A stretch of DNA of 7,358 nucleotides, taken from NCBI GenBank assembly GCA_002351535.1, contig DEGR01000082.1, positions 1-7,358 on the forward strand, given 5' to 3'. This DNA comes from Lachnospira sp. UBA2821. GTDB taxonomy: Bacteria; Bacillota; Clostridia; Lachnospirales; Lachnospiraceae. This document shows, one piece after another, positions 1 through 6,106 of this stretch. The notes under the pieces were generated by a model. That model did not search any database and had not been told where the DNA came from. It saw nothing but the letters and a program-made list of their open reading frames with translations. The translations under genes were made by a program, and so were the position numbers. Positions within the stretch are counted from its first letter, which is position 1. The number at the start of each line of letters is the position of its first letter.

Positions 1-89
1 GAGGTCACTTCATATTGTCTCTTTTAACATATCTTTTCATTCGCATTAGTCAGTTACAGGCCTGATTGTGCCTGTCAGCCTCATGCAAC

Positions 90-126
90 AAAAAACCGGT
101 GTAACGGGAATGTTCGCGTTACACCG
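90..126 (-). terminator. Intrinsic terminator after cheV
   Basis: A perfect 10-bp stem (97-106 CGGTGTAACG against 117-126 CGTTACACCG) with a 10-base loop is followed on the minus strand by a run of six T (plus-strand A 90-95). It begins 12 bases beyond the cheV stop codon, so it should end the cheV transcript. The plus-strand side lacks a T-run, so it is probably one-directional. I see no gene in positions 1-89, only a weak 6-bp hairpin at 56-75. Confidence 0.88.
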
Positions 127-138
127 TTATAATATCAT

Positions 139-1044
139 TTATTCTGCCTTATTAAGAAGATTATCAATAACTGATACAAGACTTCCTATCTCTGGTTTTG
201 ACAATTGTGCATCCGCCCCAAGAGCTTCACCCTTAGCCCTCATCTCATCATTAACAAGTGATGAAAATACAATAATAGGAATATCTTTAATCTGTTCATC
301 CTCTTTGCAAAGCTTTATCAGTCTGTGTCCATCCATAATTGGCATCTCTATATCAGTTATAATACAACTTACATTATCTTTAAGTGTACCTTCATCTTTC
401 CATTTAACAAGCTTATCCCATGCTTCCTTACCATTCATGTTTGTATCAACATTAACATAGCCGGCTTTATGTAATGATTCGCAGATAAGCTTACTTAAAA
501 GTCCTGAATCTTCTGCCATAACTATCGGAGAATTAACTCTTGTCCGCTGACCTAATTTATCAATATCAGATACTTTTAATCCTGTTTCAGGACTTATATC
601 AGATACAATCTTTTCAAAGTCAAGGATAATTATAAGTTTACCATCAATCTTAATAATTCCTGTAGCAACCCCTGCATCCGCATTGCTTATCGTACTGTCA
701 GGCTTTATTATATCTGCCCATGACACCCTGTGTATTCCAACTACATTTTCAACATGAAATGCTATGCTTAATTTATTAAAATTTGTAATTATAAGCATAT
801 TTTTATTATCAGAATTTCTTGATATATTGAGTTCTTTAGCCAGATCAATTACTGATATCATTGTATCTCTTGGCATAAAAATACCTTCTATACTAGGGTG
901 TGAATTTGGAACAGGTGTAACACTCTGATAAGGAACAATCTCGCGGATTTTTGCAACATTTATTCCATATCTGTTCCCACCTATAGTAAATTCAAGTACT
1001 TCAAGTTCATTAGTTCCATTCTCAAGCAAAATATTTGTCTCCAT
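139..1044 (-). CDS. cheV: CheV chemotaxis coupling protein (CheW domain + receiver domain)
   Basis: A 301-residue cytoplasmic adaptor that links chemoreceptors to the kinase CheA; in the family the receiver domain is phosphorylated by CheA and tunes adaptation. Residues about 14-150 form a CheW-like domain (LEFTIGGNRYGINVAKIREIV, then the I-D-L core near 66-68). Residues about 172-297 are a receiver with acidic pair E178/D179, phosphoacceptor D231 (IITDIEMP), S261 and K283, so all catalytic positions are present. Length fits CheV (about 300). The start is chosen at METNILLENG because AGGAGG (1053-1058) lies 8 bases upstream; a longer in-frame ATG at 1110 lies upstream of the promoter -10 and cannot be on that transcript. 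It has its own promoter and terminator, hence a single-gene unit. No cheA, cheW or flagellar gene is visible nearby, so its receptors must be encoded elsewhere. Confidence 0.93.
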   Translation of the reverse strand: METNILLENGTNELEVLEFTIGGNRYGINVAKIREIVPYQSVTPVPNSHPSIEGIFMPRDTMISVIDLAKELNISRNSDNKNMLIITNFNKLSIAFHVENVVGIHRVSWADIIKPDSTISNADAGVATGIIKIDGKLIIILDFEKIVSDISPETGLKVSDIDKLGQRTRVNSPIVMAEDSGLLSKLICESLHKAGYVNVDTNMNGKEAWDKLVKWKDEGTLKDNVSCIITDIEMPIMDGHRLIKLCKEDEQIKDIPIIVFSSLVNDEMRAKGEALGADAQLSKPEIGSLVSVIDNLLNKAE

Positions 1045-1090
1045 ATGTAAAACCTCCTGCGATATATTTCGTCCCATAAAAACTATATTA

Positions 1091-1119
1091 ATTATATCAT
1101 ATATGTACAATTATTTCAA
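1091..1119 (-). promoter_or_regulatory. Sigma-A type promoter of cheV
   Basis: On the minus strand: -35 TTGAAA (1114-1119), 17-bp spacer, extended -10 TGATATAAT with TATAAT at 1091-1096. This is one mismatch from the consensus -35 and a perfect -10. The -35 lies inside the last codons of the upstream lipoprotein gene and the -10 just after its stop. The predicted transcript start is near 1084, giving a leader of about 40 bases before the cheV start. It does not resemble a sigma-28/SigD motility promoter. Confidence 0.8.
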
Positions 1120-1866
1120 ATTAAACGTAGTCTTTGCATCAGCAGATTTAACAATTAAATCCAATGACTGAATGTCTTTTACTTCCTCCTGTGAAATCTG
1201 GAAAACCAGCACAAGTGGAATACTCTGACCGGGTGAAATTGTCCCTGTATATGTGTTCAAAGCATCTAATAACAATGTAAGTAAAGCACTGTGTTCTTTT
1301 CCATTTACCGAAGCTTTAAGTGTTGTATCTGAAGCCATCATAGGCACATTTATATCTGATGCCGTATTATTTGTCATATTATATTTTAATACAAGAAGAC
1401 TCTTTCCCTCTGTCGCATTAAGAACAAACTGAGTATCTGATGTGTCAGGATACTTTGAAGTTACGTCCATACCCGTATATGTAAGTGTTACAGGAGACAT
1501 TCCGACAGCTTCAGCCATATCCTTTGAATTTGCTTCTGCATCTGTATCAGTATTTTGCTCATTGCCACTGTCTGTATTACCTGAATTGCTATCCTGATTA
1601 TCATCCGTAACAGAAGTAATGTCGCTATCCGTGTCAGCCGTACCTGTTGTAGTCTCCTGCTCATCCTTTATCTTTTTAACCTTAAGGTCTTTATAATTCT
1701 TATCATGTTTTAATACAGACTGTGCTGAATATTCAACTACAAGATTCTGCTGTTCCGGCGTTAATGCAATTGCTTTACCACAACCGGTCAGGCCTGCCAC
1801 AGTTGAAGCAGCCAAAGCAAATACACAAAATCTCTTAGCAATTACAGTAACTTTGTTATTTAACAT
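1111..1866 (-). CDS. Secreted lipoprotein, putative, with C-terminal DUF4352/DUF5067-like beta domain
   Basis: A 251-residue predicted lipoprotein. The signal peptide has K/R near residues 5-12, a hydrophobic stretch (13-25) and a lipobox LTGC with the acylated cysteine at C29, so it should be anchored on the outer face of the membrane. Residues about 34-60 (LTPEQQNLVVEYSAQSVLKHD) form a short helix-like motif that I associate with Lachnospiraceae lipoproteins. Residues about 68-115 are a low-complexity linker rich in D, T, S and N. Residues about 118-251 alternate beta-like stretches and resemble the immunoglobulin-like DUF4352/DUF5067 fold; that assignment is by pattern only. GGGAGG at 1875-1880 supports the start. 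It sits 67 bases after the kinase gene, so an accessory role in sensing, or being a target of the two-component system, is possible but inferred. Confidence 0.8.
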   Translation of the reverse strand: MLNNKVTVIAKRFCVFALAASTVAGLTGCGKAIALTPEQQNLVVEYSAQSVLKHDKNYKDLKVKKIKDEQETTTGTADTDSDITSVTDDNQDSNSGNTDSGNEQNTDTDAEANSKDMAEAVGMSPVTLTYTGMDVTSKYPDTSDTQFVLNATEGKSLLVLKYNMTNNTASDINVPMMASDTTLKASVNGKEHSALLTLLLDALNTYTGTISPGQSIPLVLVFQISQEEVKDIQSLDLIVKSADAKTTFNLK

Positions 1867-1897
1867 TTACCTTCCTCCCAAAAATTATGTTAACAAT

Positions 1898-1926
1898 ATT
1901 TTACCATTTTAAGACAAATTCAGCAA
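1898..1926 (-). promoter_or_regulatory. Possible promoter of the lipoprotein gene
   Basis: In the short gap between the kinase and lipoprotein genes the minus strand shows an extended -10 TGGTAAAAT (TAAAAT at 1898-1903), a 17-bp spacer and a poor -35 TTGCTG (1921-1926). The expected transcript would start about 25 bases before the ATG. No terminator hairpin is visible between the two genes, so read-through from the regulator/kinase promoter is equally possible. Confidence 0.4.
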
Positions 1927-1933
1927 CCGGTAT

Positions 1934-3424
1934 TTATTTAGAATCAAGCTCGAGCCAAAAAGCAACCCCATCAGAAGTATTCACAACACCGCAGTCATTA
2001 TTGTGTGATTTCATTATTGCTTTTACTATTGAAAGTCCGATTCCACTACCACCATATTCTCTTGTACGTGCCTTGTCTACTTTAAAGAATTTTTCCCATA
2101 TATTTTGCAAATCTTTTTCCGGAATATTATCGCCGGTATTATGAACTGTTACTCTGATTTTATCTTCTTTACGTTCAATCGATATAGTAATTATTCTTTC
2201 ATAATCAATATGATTAAGTGCATTAGTAACGTAATTAGTAATCACTTCTTCAATCTGAAATTCATCACCATATACATACATACTTTCATAATTATCTAAT
2301 TTTACAGTTGCATTATTCTGCTCAATCATCAGATTAAGTTTTGAAAGAACACCTTTAATAACCTCATATATATCAAATCTTTCTATTTGTATCTGATTGT
2401 TACCAAATTCAAGCTGATTAAGTGTAAGAAGCTTTTTAACCATTTTATTCATTTTTAAAGCTTCATCCGTAATAACATCACAATAAAAATCCCTGCTCTC
2501 TTCATCTTCATTTACATTCTCTTTTAATCCCTCAGCATATCCCTGGATAAGTGCTATAGGTGTCTTAAGTTCATGAGAAACATTTGAGATGAATTCCTTA
2601 CGCATCTCGTCAACTTCTTCTTTTTTTGCAATATCGTTCTGCAGTTCATTATTGGCAATTTTTAACTGTGTAATTGTACTTTCAAGTTTATCTGACAATT
2701 CATTCATCGTATTACCAAGAACATCAATCTCGTCATGACTTGTACCCGTATATCTTACCTCAAAATTCAAATCAAGCATTTTCTCTGAAATTTTGGTGAG
2801 CTGTAAAAGAGGTTTTATAACACGACTCGATATTATACTTGCAACTATAAAACTTATAAGCATAACTATTGTAGCAACAACGAACAAAAATTTGTTATAT
2901 ATATTTACACTATCATGTATATTGGCTACTGCCATTCGTATAATAAATATATCTCCGTTAGAAAAGACGCCCCACATCTCAAGGTTACCGGAATCATTTT
3001 CAGCTTCCATGGAGTTGACCTTCTGTAAAACATACTTCTTATTTTTCTGGATAATATCGACATACAGATTATTTGTACCCTGATCAAATATAGCTGCATT
3101 TAATCTGTATTTCAATAATTCCTTATTTCCGTAAGTAAAAAGTATGTCGCCGGATGACGAAGTAATAAGTGTTGTTACACCTGTCTTTGCACACATACGT
3201 TCAATATCCTGCATCTCGGTATCAGTAAGTGCATCTCCTTTGCGGACAATCTGCTCCATCTGCATATAGGTATTAATTATTGCTTTGCGCTTATTATCGA
3301 TATAATATTTCTCAAGAAATATGGCGTTAACAAGAATATATAATAAAAATATTCCTACTGCCATGCCCCCCATCATACACACCATTTTAGTTCTTAAAGA
3401 AAACTTTACATTCTTATTTTTCAT
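1934..3424 (-). CDS. Membrane sensor histidine kinase (HAMP, HisKA, HATPase)
   Basis: A 496-residue sensor kinase. Order: membrane segment about 15-36; extracytoplasmic sensor about 37-176, no named domain recognised; second membrane segment about 178-199; HAMP linker about 200-252; short coiled region; HisKA with FISNVSHELKTP, phospho-His H284; then the ATP-binding domain with N-box N397/N401, G1 box HNTGDNIP (429-435 area), F box WEKFFKVD (443-450) and G2 box GGSGIGLSI (458-466). All catalytic boxes are present, with Asn (N429) where many kinases have Asp in the DxG motif, a variation seen in VanS/BaeS-like kinases. Its ATG overlaps the 3' end of the regulator gene by 11 bases and has only a weak ribosome site, so translation is probably coupled. 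The signal cannot be told from sequence; the large outer domain suggests an envelope or extracellular cue. Confidence 0.93.
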   Translation of the reverse strand: MKNKNVKFSLRTKMVCMMGGMAVGIFLLYILVNAIFLEKYYIDNKRKAIINTYMQMEQIVRKGDALTDTEMQDIERMCAKTGVTTLITSSSGDILFTYGNKELLKYRLNAAIFDQGTNNLYVDIIQKNKKYVLQKVNSMEAENDSGNLEMWGVFSNGDIFIIRMAVANIHDSVNIYNKFLFVVATIVMLISFIVASIISSRVIKPLLQLTKISEKMLDLNFEVRYTGTSHDEIDVLGNTMNELSDKLESTITQLKIANNELQNDIAKKEEVDEMRKEFISNVSHELKTPIALIQGYAEGLKENVNEDEESRDFYCDVITDEALKMNKMVKKLLTLNQLEFGNNQIQIERFDIYEVIKGVLSKLNLMIEQNNATVKLDNYESMYVYGDEFQIEEVITNYVTNALNHIDYERIITISIERKEDKIRVTVHNTGDNIPEKDLQNIWEKFFKVDKARTREYGGSGIGLSIVKAIMKSHNNDCGVVNTSDGVAFWLELDSK

Positions 3425-4097
3425 CTATTTCGAACTTGTATCCCATTCCCCATATAGTTTTAATATAATTTGCCCCCTCACCTAATTTACTTCTAAGTTT
3501 TTTCACATGTGTATCAATTGTTCTGGCATCTCCGAAATAATCATAATTCCATACACTGTTAAGTATTTTTTCTCTGGATAAAGCAATTCCTTTATTTTCA
3601 ACAAAATACTGTAAAAGCTCAAATTCCTTAAAACTCAATTCAACAGGATTGCCGTTTACCGTTACAATATGAGCCGCTTTATTAATCTCTATTATTCCTG
3701 CTGTAACCACTGAATTTGAATCAAGATTATTTGTTCTTCTTAATATTGCATCTATTCTTGCTATAAGAATTTTAGGACTAAATGGCTTAGATATATATTC
3801 GTCGACACCAAGTTCAAACCCAAGAAGTTCATCATGTTCTTCACTTTTAGCCGTAAGCATAATAATCGGAACATCGGATATTTTACGAATTTCCCTGCAT
3901 GTACTCCATCCATCCATCTTAGGCATCATTACATCGAGTATAACGAGAGCTATATCATTGTTATTATAAAATATCTCCATAGCCTCTTCCCCATCTCCAG
4001 CCTCAAGTACTTCATAATCTTTTCTTACAAGGAAATCTTTAACTAATTTTCTCATTCTGCTTTCATCATCAACTACTAAAATTCGCAACTTATTCAT
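3414..4097 (-). CDS. OmpR/PhoB-family response regulator
   Basis: A 227-residue DNA-binding regulator, the partner of the overlapping kinase. Receiver about 3-118: acidic pair D10/D11, phosphoacceptor D55 (VILDVMMP), T82 and K104 (YISKPF), all conserved. C-terminal winged helix about 128-224, with the recognition-helix region DARTIDTHVKKLRSKL (190-205) and the wing motif GMGYKF. Length is typical of the family. The start MNKLRILVVD is chosen because GGAG (4107-4110) lies 9 bases upstream; the frame is open 25 codons further, but that extension is AT-rich, lacks a ribosome site and overlaps the likely promoter. Targets are unknown; the linked lipoprotein gene and its own promoter are the obvious candidates. 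Confidence 0.94.
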   Translation of the reverse strand: MNKLRILVVDDESRMRKLVKDFLVRKDYEVLEAGDGEEAMEIFYNNNDIALVILDVMMPKMDGWSTCREIRKISDVPIIMLTAKSEEHDELLGFELGVDEYISKPFSPKILIARIDAILRRTNNLDSNSVVTAGIIEINKAAHIVTVNGNPVELSFKEFELLQYFVENKGIALSREKILNSVWNYDYFGDARTIDTHVKKLRSKLGEGANYIKTIWGMGYKFEIDEK

Positions 4098-4136
4098 ACA
4101 TACATTCTCCAATCCGTTTATTCTTATAAAAAATAT

Positions 4137-4166
4137 AGTATAATATTTATTTGAAAAAAATGTGAA
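4137..4166 (-). promoter_or_regulatory. Promoter of the regulator/kinase operon with overlapping dyad
   Basis: Minus-strand -35 TTCACA (4161-4166), 18-bp spacer containing seven T, and -10 TATACT (4137-4142), about 40 bases before the regulator ATG. A perfect 5-1-5 dyad, GTGAAATTCAC (4162-4172), overlaps the -35 element and could be a repressor or autoregulation site. The dyad plus the T-run could also act as a very weak terminator for the gene upstream (stem of only 4 bp). Confidence 0.5.
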
Positions 4167-4203
4167 ATTCACTTAAAGATTATCATTTGTTTTACAGTTA
4201 CTT

Positions 4204-4752
4204 CTATTTATTAGTTCTATTCGTTTCATTTAATTTTGACTCTCTCTCATTAAGTGATTCCTCCCACGAAGAATACTTATCCTGAATCTGCTGTTCATAT
4301 GCTGTAACATCAAATTTCTTTGACTTATAAGAAATAACAAACATAACTATAATAACAAATATAAGAACTATATTAACAAACACCGAACACTTAATCTTTT
4401 CTCTTAAATCTTTATTTTTTTCAAGTAAAATCTTATCCCGCTCTTTTTTTGAATTTCTTTCTATAGCTGACCCTGTAATAACCTGAACAGATTTTATATC
4501 TTCATCATTAATTGAAGGATTTCTCCTTAATATTTTCCTTAATTCATGTAAATAATTATATCCTATAATGGTTTTAAATATATTCTTTTCAATAATCCTA
4601 TTATACAATTCAAGCATGTCAGAAGCACTTTTACCTTTAAAATCATTATTTATTTTTTTGATTTTTACAATCTCACTCCTCGCTAAATCTGCTTCTGCTA
4701 ATGAACCAAACATATAACCGTCAACCATAAGTTTGTTCTTATCATCACTCAT
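4204..4752 (-). CDS. Unknown single-pass membrane protein with charged coiled tail
   Basis: I assign no function to this 182-residue protein. Residues 1-75 are helical, with a motif of the form VDGYMFGSLAEADLAR, LYNRIIEKNIFKT and GYNYLHELRKIL, a pattern I have seen in uncharacterised Lachnospiraceae proteins. Residues about 100-121 are strongly basic/charged, 122-141 form one membrane helix, and 145-178 are charged and possibly coiled-coil. With no signal peptide and a basic flank before the helix, the N-terminal domain is probably cytoplasmic. The start is ambiguous: an ATG at 4764 overlaps the upstream stop as ATGA, but GAGG placed 6 bases before the ATG at 4752 favours the shorter form (MSDDKNK). 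It is the second gene of a two-gene operon with the 111-residue protein, which suggests the two act together. Confidence 0.75.
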   Translation of the reverse strand: MSDDKNKLMVDGYMFGSLAEADLARSEIVKIKKINNDFKGKSASDMLELYNRIIEKNIFKTIIGYNYLHELRKILRRNPSINDEDIKSVQVITGSAIERNSKKERDKILLEKNKDLREKIKCSVFVNIVLIFVIIVMFVISYKSKKFDVTAYEQQIQDKYSSWEESLNERESKLNETNRTNK

Positions 4753-4760
4753 AATATTCC

Positions 4761-5096
4761 TCATTTCGTAATATTACTATACACTATGTCTATCAAAATG
4801 TTCAGGTCTTCAATCTTCTCATTTACCATTGGCAATACTTTATATTCCTTAACCATATCCATCATATTAACTGATTCTTCTGAAATATTATTGATATCTA
4901 TATCACTAATCACATTTTTATACTTTTCAAGTAATTTTTCAGGCGAATCAAATCCTTTAATAACCTCTTTATCTATGCCCGCATCAGACAAAATATACGC
5001 AATGCATACAGCCATCTCTGTATTGCCAATAATCTTGTCATGAGGTTTTGTTCTTGATTTTTTAAGAACCGCCGGCAAAACAATATCATGTATCAT
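4761..5096 (-). CDS. Small unknown cytoplasmic protein, first gene of operon
   Basis: A 111-residue protein with no family recognised. It has no signal peptide or membrane segment; predicted mostly helical (about 8-16, 27-40, 52-64, 74-86, 91-110), with a K/R-rich patch at 12-22 and an acidic second half. The start MIHDIVLP is chosen because GAGGG lies 5 bases upstream of the ATG at 5096; an in-frame ATG at 5108 is embedded in that ribosome site itself (ATGAGGG). Its TGA stop overlaps the upstream ATG of the next gene as ATGA, so the two are co-transcribed and probably coupled. Transcription is likely from the strong promoter at 5164-5192, inside an inverted repeat. A partner or regulatory role for the downstream membrane protein is a guess from context only. 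Confidence 0.72.
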   Translation of the reverse strand: MIHDIVLPAVLKKSRTKPHDKIIGNTEMAVCIAYILSDAGIDKEVIKGFDSPEKLLEKYKNVISDIDINNISEESVNMMDMVKEYKVLPMVNEKIEDLNILIDIVYSNITK

Positions 5097-5143
5097 AGTA
5101 ACCCTCATTTCTGGACAATCTAAATCCGTAAACTAACTGTATT

Positions 5144-5189
5144 AAACAGTATAAGTATAATTTATTATACCACTACCATTATACTGTTT
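5144..5189. repeat. 11-bp inverted repeat around a promoter, operator candidate
   Basis: A perfect 11-bp inverted repeat: AAACAGTATAA at 5144-5154 and TTATACTGTTT at 5179-5189, separated by 24 bp. The right arm overlaps the -35 element of the minus-strand promoter and the left arm lies just past the predicted transcript start. A further half-site gives the smaller dyad ACTGTATTAAACAGT (5136-5150). Three ACTGT/ACAGT half-sites around one promoter look like a repressor operator. I do not recognise the motif as that of a known regulator. Confidence 0.6.
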
Positions 5190-5192
5190 CAA
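5164..5192 (-). promoter_or_regulatory. Sigma-A type promoter of the two-gene unknown operon
   Basis: Minus-strand -35 TTGAAA (5187-5192), exactly 17 bp, then extended -10 TGGTATAAT (TATAAT at 5164-5169). The architecture matches the cheV promoter almost exactly. The transcript start should be near 5157, giving a leader of about 60 bases that contains the small ACTGT/ACAGT hairpin. Confidence 0.8.
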
Positions 5193-5222
5193 TTTAAAGA
5201 AGCACAAGCTTTCAGTTATATA

Positions 5223-5249
5223 TTTACATATAAATAAATGTAATATAAT
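5223..5249 (+). promoter_or_regulatory. Possible promoter for the CmpB-like membrane protein gene
   Basis: TTTACA (5223-5228) and TATAAT (5244-5249) are spaced by 15 bp, shorter than ideal. A 6-bp inverted repeat TTACAT/ATGTAA (5224-5229, 5238-5243) lies between and over them. The surrounding 5217-5290 is extremely AT-rich, so chance matches are likely; the leader would be about 70 bases. Confidence 0.3.
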
Positions 5250-5328
5250 CTGCAATAATAGAATATATATTTATATATTTCAAATATTACATAATGCAAT
5301 GCAAACATGTGTGAAATGGAGACTTACT

Positions 5329-5754
5329 ATGAAAATATATATTGAATCATTTCTGAAATATAAGTTGTTATTCTGCTATGGTGGAATGTTATATATGACA
5401 ATAGAAATGTTATTTAGAAATAGAACAAGCTATTATATGGGATTATGTGGTGGGTTGGCATTTTTGTTTATTGGATGTCTTAACAACTTTATATCATGGG
5501 ATATGCCATTTGTGCTTCAATGTCTTATTGGCGGCTTTTTTATCATTACACCTTTGGAATATATTTTCGGAATACTCTTTAATCAGACATATAATATATG
5601 GGATTACAGAGATATTCCGATTAATATAAATGGTCAGATATGTATGCCTTTCTCGCTTATATGGTGCATGATTTCTGCTGTTGCAATTGTTACTGATGAT
5701 TATCTTCGTTATTATATATTTGAAGAAGATAAACCGGCTTATAAACTCTTTTGA
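5329..5754 (+). CDS. Small membrane protein, CmpB / putative ABC-transporter type IV family (PF06541-like)
   Basis: A 141-residue integral membrane protein with about four hydrophobic segments (roughly 13-27, 37-56, 61-84, 105-124). The stretch YIFGILFNQTYNIWDYRDIP followed by NINGQICMPFSLIW (99-112) is the signature I associate with the PF06541 family, named for a putative ABC-transporter permease role that is poorly supported by experiment. It is short for a permease, and no ATPase gene is adjacent, so transport is unproven. The start MKIYIESF is chosen because GGAG lies 7 bases upstream of the ATG at 5329; the frame is open ten codons further without a ribosome site. It is divergent from the unknown operon, sharing its upstream region, and its TGA abuts the TAA of the convergent DUF6440 gene with no spacer. 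Confidence 0.75.
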   Translation: MKIYIESFLKYKLLFCYGGMLYMTIEMLFRNRTSYYMGLCGGLAFLFIGCLNNFISWDMPFVLQCLIGGFFIITPLEYIFGILFNQTYNIWDYRDIPININGQICMPFSLIWCMISAVAIVTDDYLRYYIFEEDKPAYKLF

Positions 5755-5937
5755 TTAGCTGTTAACGATTGGTGAGATAACCGGCTTACCTTCCCGGTCC
5801 AATAATGGTGTCAACCCGCCTGAATATCCGGCCGCATGATACAGATAATTAACTCCGGTCTCTTTATCAACCCAAATCTCTGTAACAGTCATTGTTCCCT
5901 GTGAATATGTTTTCTCAAATCTCTGTTCTTTTGCCAA
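5755..5937 (-). CDS. DUF6440 family small protein
   Basis: A 60-residue protein of the DUF6440 type, recognised from RFEKTYSQGTMTVTEIWVD, ETGVNYLYH and the conserved GYSGGLTPLLD then GKPVI. Function is unknown; the sequence suggests a compact, soluble beta-rich fold. Length matches the family. The start codon is TTG (5935-5937), supported by a perfect AGGAGG at 5948-5953 with a 10-base spacer and by the usual MAKE-RFE beginning of the family. The region that should hold its promoter is next to or inside the left end of the insertion sequence, so its native promoter may have been lost or replaced. Confidence 0.85.
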   Translation of the reverse strand: MAKEQRFEKTYSQGTMTVTEIWVDKETGVNYLYHAAGYSGGLTPLLDREGKPVISPIVNS

Positions 5938-5947
5938 TTCTAAAATT

Positions 5948-5953
5948 CCTCCT
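5948..5953 (-). promoter_or_regulatory. Ribosome binding site deciding a TTG start
   Basis: AGGAGG on the minus strand, 10 bases before the TTG start of the DUF6440 gene. No ATG or GTG in frame lies at a better distance, so this site fixes the unusual start. Confidence 0.75.
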
Positions 5954-5973
5954 TACATTTTGATTACTTATTA

Positions 5974-5990
5974 GGCGTTTGCGAAACGCC
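5974..5990. repeat. Perfect hairpin GGCGTTT-GCG-AAACGCC at the IS left side
   Basis: A 7-bp perfect inverted repeat with a 3-base loop, followed by no T-run on the plus strand. It may be part of the insertion sequence tip, a transposase binding site, or a structure in the leader. It is the most GC-rich patch of the intergenic DNA. Confidence 0.6.
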
Positions 5991-6019
5991 ACAAGCCGCA
6001 TAAATACGGCATGTTTTTT
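5991..6019 (+). terminator. Rightward terminator upstream of the transposase
   Basis: Stem GCCG (5995-5998) with CGGC (6007-6010), extended by ACA/TGT across one A-A mismatch, followed by six T (6014-6019). Facing right, it would stop incoming transcripts such as read-through from the membrane protein gene before they reach the transposase, a known way for insertion sequences to limit impinging transcription. The stem is short, so strength is uncertain. Confidence 0.55.
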
Positions 6020-6050
6020 GTTACAAAATAAAATATCTCCTCACGGTTTA

Positions 6051-6059
6051 TGGTATAAT
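6051..6059 (+). promoter_or_regulatory. Extended -10 promoter of the transposase gene
   Basis: TGGTATAAT (6051-6059) is a perfect extended -10; the -35 position is AT-rich without a good match. The transcript would start near 6066, about 40 bases before the ATG at 6107, which has AAAGGAG 8 bases upstream. Confidence 0.55.
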
Positions 6060-6106
6060 AGAATTGACTAGAAACTAACAACCAAGCCCCGAAAGGAGAC
6101 ATTTAT

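Noticed and set aside
56..75. Small hairpin ACAGGC/GCCTGT near the left edge
   Set aside because: Only 6 bp with no T-run on either side; the true terminator is the 10-bp stem next to it.
68..460. Open frame of 130 codons on the plus strand opposite cheV
   Set aside because: It is antisense to a clear receiver domain, runs through the cheV terminator and has no ribosome site.
1045..1110. N-terminal extension of cheV by 22 codons
   Set aside because: The upstream ATG precedes the promoter -10 and has no ribosome site, whereas METN has AGGAGG at the right distance.
5262..5279. AT-only palindrome AATATATA-TT-TATATATT
   Set aside because: Simple alternating AT in a very AT-rich leader; expected by chance and not positioned at a promoter element.
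5447..5629. Plus-strand 60-codon frame inside the membrane protein gene
   Set aside because: It is a shifted-frame shadow of the PF06541-like gene, without its own ribosome site.
5727..5788. Near-identical repeat around AACCGGCTTA (5732-5741 and 5779-5788)
   Set aside because: The copies are direct, fall in two unrelated convergent coding regions (Lys-Pro and neighbouring codons) and differ by an indel; chance is the simplest explanation.
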